A stretch of 64,000 nt of DNA. It comes from HGM04593 sp045657945. Its GTDB lineage: Bacteria > Bacteroidota > Bacteroidia > Bacteroidales > Bacteroidaceae. The stretch lies in NCBI GenBank assembly GCA_045657945.1, contig JAZOUB010000015.1, positions 124,001 to 188,000 of the forward strand, in the 5' to 3' direction. Both the position numbers and the translations under genes were made by a program. Positions 62,266 to 64,000 of this stretch are shown piece by piece. How positions within the stretch are numbered: position 1 is the stretch's first letter; every line of letters begins with the position of its first letter. Under the pieces are notes generated by a model, which was given only the letters and a program-made list of their open reading frames with translations, made no database searches and had not been told where the DNA came from.

Positions 62266-63444
62266 TTACTTGGCTGACTTCAATTCTATCACGGTAATCT
62301 CCGGTCTTACACCAACACGTGCAAGATAACCCACACATCCAATACCATCATTTATATAAAGATAGCCCTTATCCCTTTTATACAGTCCAGACCACTCGTC
62401 ATACATGAGTTGTGCAGGGGAAAATGAACATATCTTTATCTGCATGGCATGTATATGACCTGAGAGGGTTAAATCACTATATCCACCATCACAGATAGCA
62501 TGCCACAACTGTGGTAAATGTGAAATTGTAATATTAAATACAGAATCGGGGACATTGTTATAAATACTATCAAGATCTACACATTTGATAGCATCCATTG
62601 AATGTTTGTACTCAAGTAATTTTTCATTATAGTCAATACCTGTTATAGCTATTGAATCATTGCCTCTGCAGATATAAACAGTACTATCCCTAAGGACACA
62701 CCAACCGGCACTCTCCATTTTATCTACCAGACCAGCTATATTAGCCTCTCTTTTCGTTTTATTTGAGTTTTTAATATAAGCTCCGGTATCATGGTTACCA
62801 AGTACCATAAAAACGCCGTCACGGGCTTTTATACAAGAAAGTTCATCTATTACCGACTGTGATATTTCAGAATTGTGTACATTGATTATATCGCCACCGA
62901 ACAGTACAATATCAGCATTAATATCATTTATAATCCCGACAATCTCTTCAATCTCATCATCTGAGTCTATCATGGAGCCTGTATGTATATCAGATATGAA
63001 CACCAACTTATATCCATTAAAGATATCGGGGAGATTCTCATATATTATTCTTTCGCGTTTTACCTGGTAATCTGTACGGGTAATGAATACTGCATACAGA
63101 AGAGTCAACAGAACTAGAGATGCAACACCAGTACCGATCCACATCCAGTATTTCTTTTTTGTAGGCAACCAGAATAGATAGAATATAAGTCGCGGAATAG
63201 ATAGTATAAGATAGGTTGTCAGGAATATCATTGAAATCTTCATCATGTACGCGCAGTTGCTTTCATCTATAATGAAGTACATGAATATAGGTGTAAGCAG
63301 AATCATGAGGTATGACAATCCTACTATCGACAAGAAAGTATACTTCACAGCCTTATGTAAAGAGTAGCTCTCTATTCGGCGGTAAGCCTTGTAATCGAGA
63401 TAGATTACAAGCAATGCCAAGAGTATTGTGATTATGATTGTCAT
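62266..63444 (-). CDS. Membrane-anchored metallophosphoesterase
   Basis: A 392-residue calcineurin-like phosphoesterase. The first 125 residues contain four hydrophobic segments, so the catalytic domain is membrane-tethered. The metal-binding motifs are complete: SDIHTG near 151, GGDIIN near 185, GNHD near 216 and GHIHAMQ near 330. The YkuE/YaeI-type proteins it resembles may act on lipid substrates, but the substrate here is unknown. It converges on the PorZ-like gene with 10 bp between the stop codons, and faces the AT-rich region at the window end. Confidence 0.9.
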   Translation of the reverse strand: MTIIITILLALLVIYLDYKAYRRIESYSLHKAVKYTFLSIVGLSYLMILLTPIFMYFIIDESNCAYMMKISMIFLTTYLILSIPRLIFYLFWLPTKKKYWMWIGTGVASLVLLTLLYAVFITRTDYQVKRERIIYENLPDIFNGYKLVFISDIHTGSMIDSDDEIEEIVGIINDINADIVLFGGDIINVHNSEISQSVIDELSCIKARDGVFMVLGNHDTGAYIKNSNKTKREANIAGLVDKMESAGWCVLRDSTVYICRGNDSIAITGIDYNEKLLEYKHSMDAIKCVDLDSIYNNVPDSVFNITISHLPQLWHAICDGGYSDLTLSGHIHAMQIKICSFSPAQLMYDEWSGLYKRDKGYLYINDGIGCVGYLARVGVRPEITVIELKSAK

Positions 63445-63962
63445 GATATATCCTTGTTTTTAATATGTTTTTAACTTATCACCCATTTCAACCGATTTTA
63501 TATATTATATATCCTTCTTTAAAAATAAAAAAAGATAAAAACAACAATAAATCCTGTTGATAGTGTAGAGAAAAAATGTCAATAAAACTTGTTTTTGAAG
63601 TTATCAGTTTGAAACAGATAGATATCAACAGTTATTAAATATATCAACACTTTGTTTTATAATGAATTATATACTGTTATAAACAATCTGTACAACACTG
63701 TTTGTATTGATAAAATATGTTTGTTTACCTGTTGAAAAGTGTTGATATCATGCTTGAAAAATAGTGTTAAAAAAGTGGCAGAATTATTTGGAATTCTAAC
63801 AACCAATCCGGCTTATTCTTTTGCTCCGAAAAACAAAATTGAAATGACACTTTTTTTAATTGATTTTTCCAACAGTTTTCAACAGGATATTAACATCTTC
63901 CTGTTAATATAAAGAGGGTAGCCAAAAAGATATTGGCCCCCTCCTTATATTACAAATTATTA
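63445..63962. other. AT-rich gene-free region with repeated TGTTGAWA motifs
   Basis: About 500 bp with no open frame of note and very high AT content. TGTTGAWA or its complement occurs at 63555-63562, 63623-63630, 63642-63649, 63730-63737, 63740-63747 and 63877-63884; four of the six are exactly TGTTGATA. The 9-mer ATATCAACA is two mismatches from the DnaA box TTATCCACA. Long A/T tracts occur (63520-63545, 63850-63870). It could be an unwinding region, a regulator-binding promoter, or ordinary AT-rich spacer. Confidence 0.55.
63906..63951. terminator. Hairpin downstream of the partial last gene
   Basis: AATATAA (63906-63912) pairs with TTATATT (63945-63951), GAGGG with CCCTC, and GCCAA with TTGGC around a 7-nt loop. 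It lies 11 bp after the stop codon of the leftward partial gene, and both flanks are AT-rich. Confidence 0.6.
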
Positions 63963-64000
63963 TCAAGCGAGCTTTGCAAGCGCTTCCTTGATGCGGCGTA
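63963..64000 (-). CDS. C-terminal end of an unidentified leftward gene
   Basis: The last 38 bases, read on the minus strand, give RRIKEALAKLA and a TGA stop at 63965-63963, followed by a terminator-like hairpin. The ending resembles the final helix of PLP-dependent aminotransferases, but eleven residues cannot establish that. Confidence 0.5.
   Translation of the reverse strand, partial: RRIKEALAKLA

Noticed and set aside
1..64000. Prophage, transposon or integrative element
   Set aside because: No integrase, transposase, phage structural gene or flanking direct repeats were seen; gene content is mostly housekeeping.

Overview
The window is a piece of a Bacteroidales (phylum Bacteroidota) chromosome, most like Bacteroidaceae or Prevotellaceae. 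Five things support this: promoters of the Bacteroidetes type (TTTG, about 19-21 nt, then TAnnTTTG) instead of sigma70 boxes; start codons without Shine-Dalgarno sequences; a SusC/SusD pair; lipoproteins with an acidic run after the lipobox cysteine; and a Rho factor with a long disordered insert. Nearly all the rest is housekeeping. I saw no prophage, insertion sequence or CRISPR array.

Layout. 1-5 kb holds the 3' part of ftsZ, a YqeY-like gene, recO (convergent), tRNA-Glu, rpsT and gyrB. 5.05-5.96 kb has no credible gene but is packed with hairpins and nested inverted repeats. 6-9.3 kb holds a HGSNAT/NagX-like acyltransferase, a nitroreductase, tRNA-Cys and tilS. 9.3-19.2 kb is a long leftward operon: dnaN, a DnaQ-like exonuclease, a coaBC gene fused in frame to a DUF4835-type exported protein, recN, rlmB, a protease-like/TPR protein and a 13-repeat Sel1 protein. 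A small DUF3127 gene and rho follow.

22-37.8 kb is the main accessory block, a ten-gene leftward operon. It runs susC, susD, four large lipoproteins (two with leucine-rich repeats, BACON-like domains), a subtilisin-family lipoprotein protease, a DUF1573 protein, a small lipocalin-like lipoprotein and a thioredoxin-fold lipoprotein without the redox cysteines. It encodes no glycoside hydrolase, so a surface system for capturing proteins or peptides is the likeliest reading.

38-63.4 kb runs mostly rightward: engB (leftward), mnmG, a perfect parS-like palindrome, apt-uvrC-dtd-mazG-deoC, ispB (leftward), polA, ychF-lgt, katA and mutS (both leftward), leuS, a YitT-family gene, rdgB, a PorZ-like propeller protein and a membrane-anchored phosphoesterase (leftward). 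The last 0.5 kb is very AT-rich, has repeated TGTTGAWA motifs and could be a replication-related or regulatory region. The final bases hold the 3' end of an unidentified leftward gene.

Best leads: the coaBC-DUF4835 fusion, the SusCD-subtilase operon, the parS-like site beside mnmG, the folded 0.7-kb intergenic element, and two proteins that keep a fold but have lost catalytic residues.
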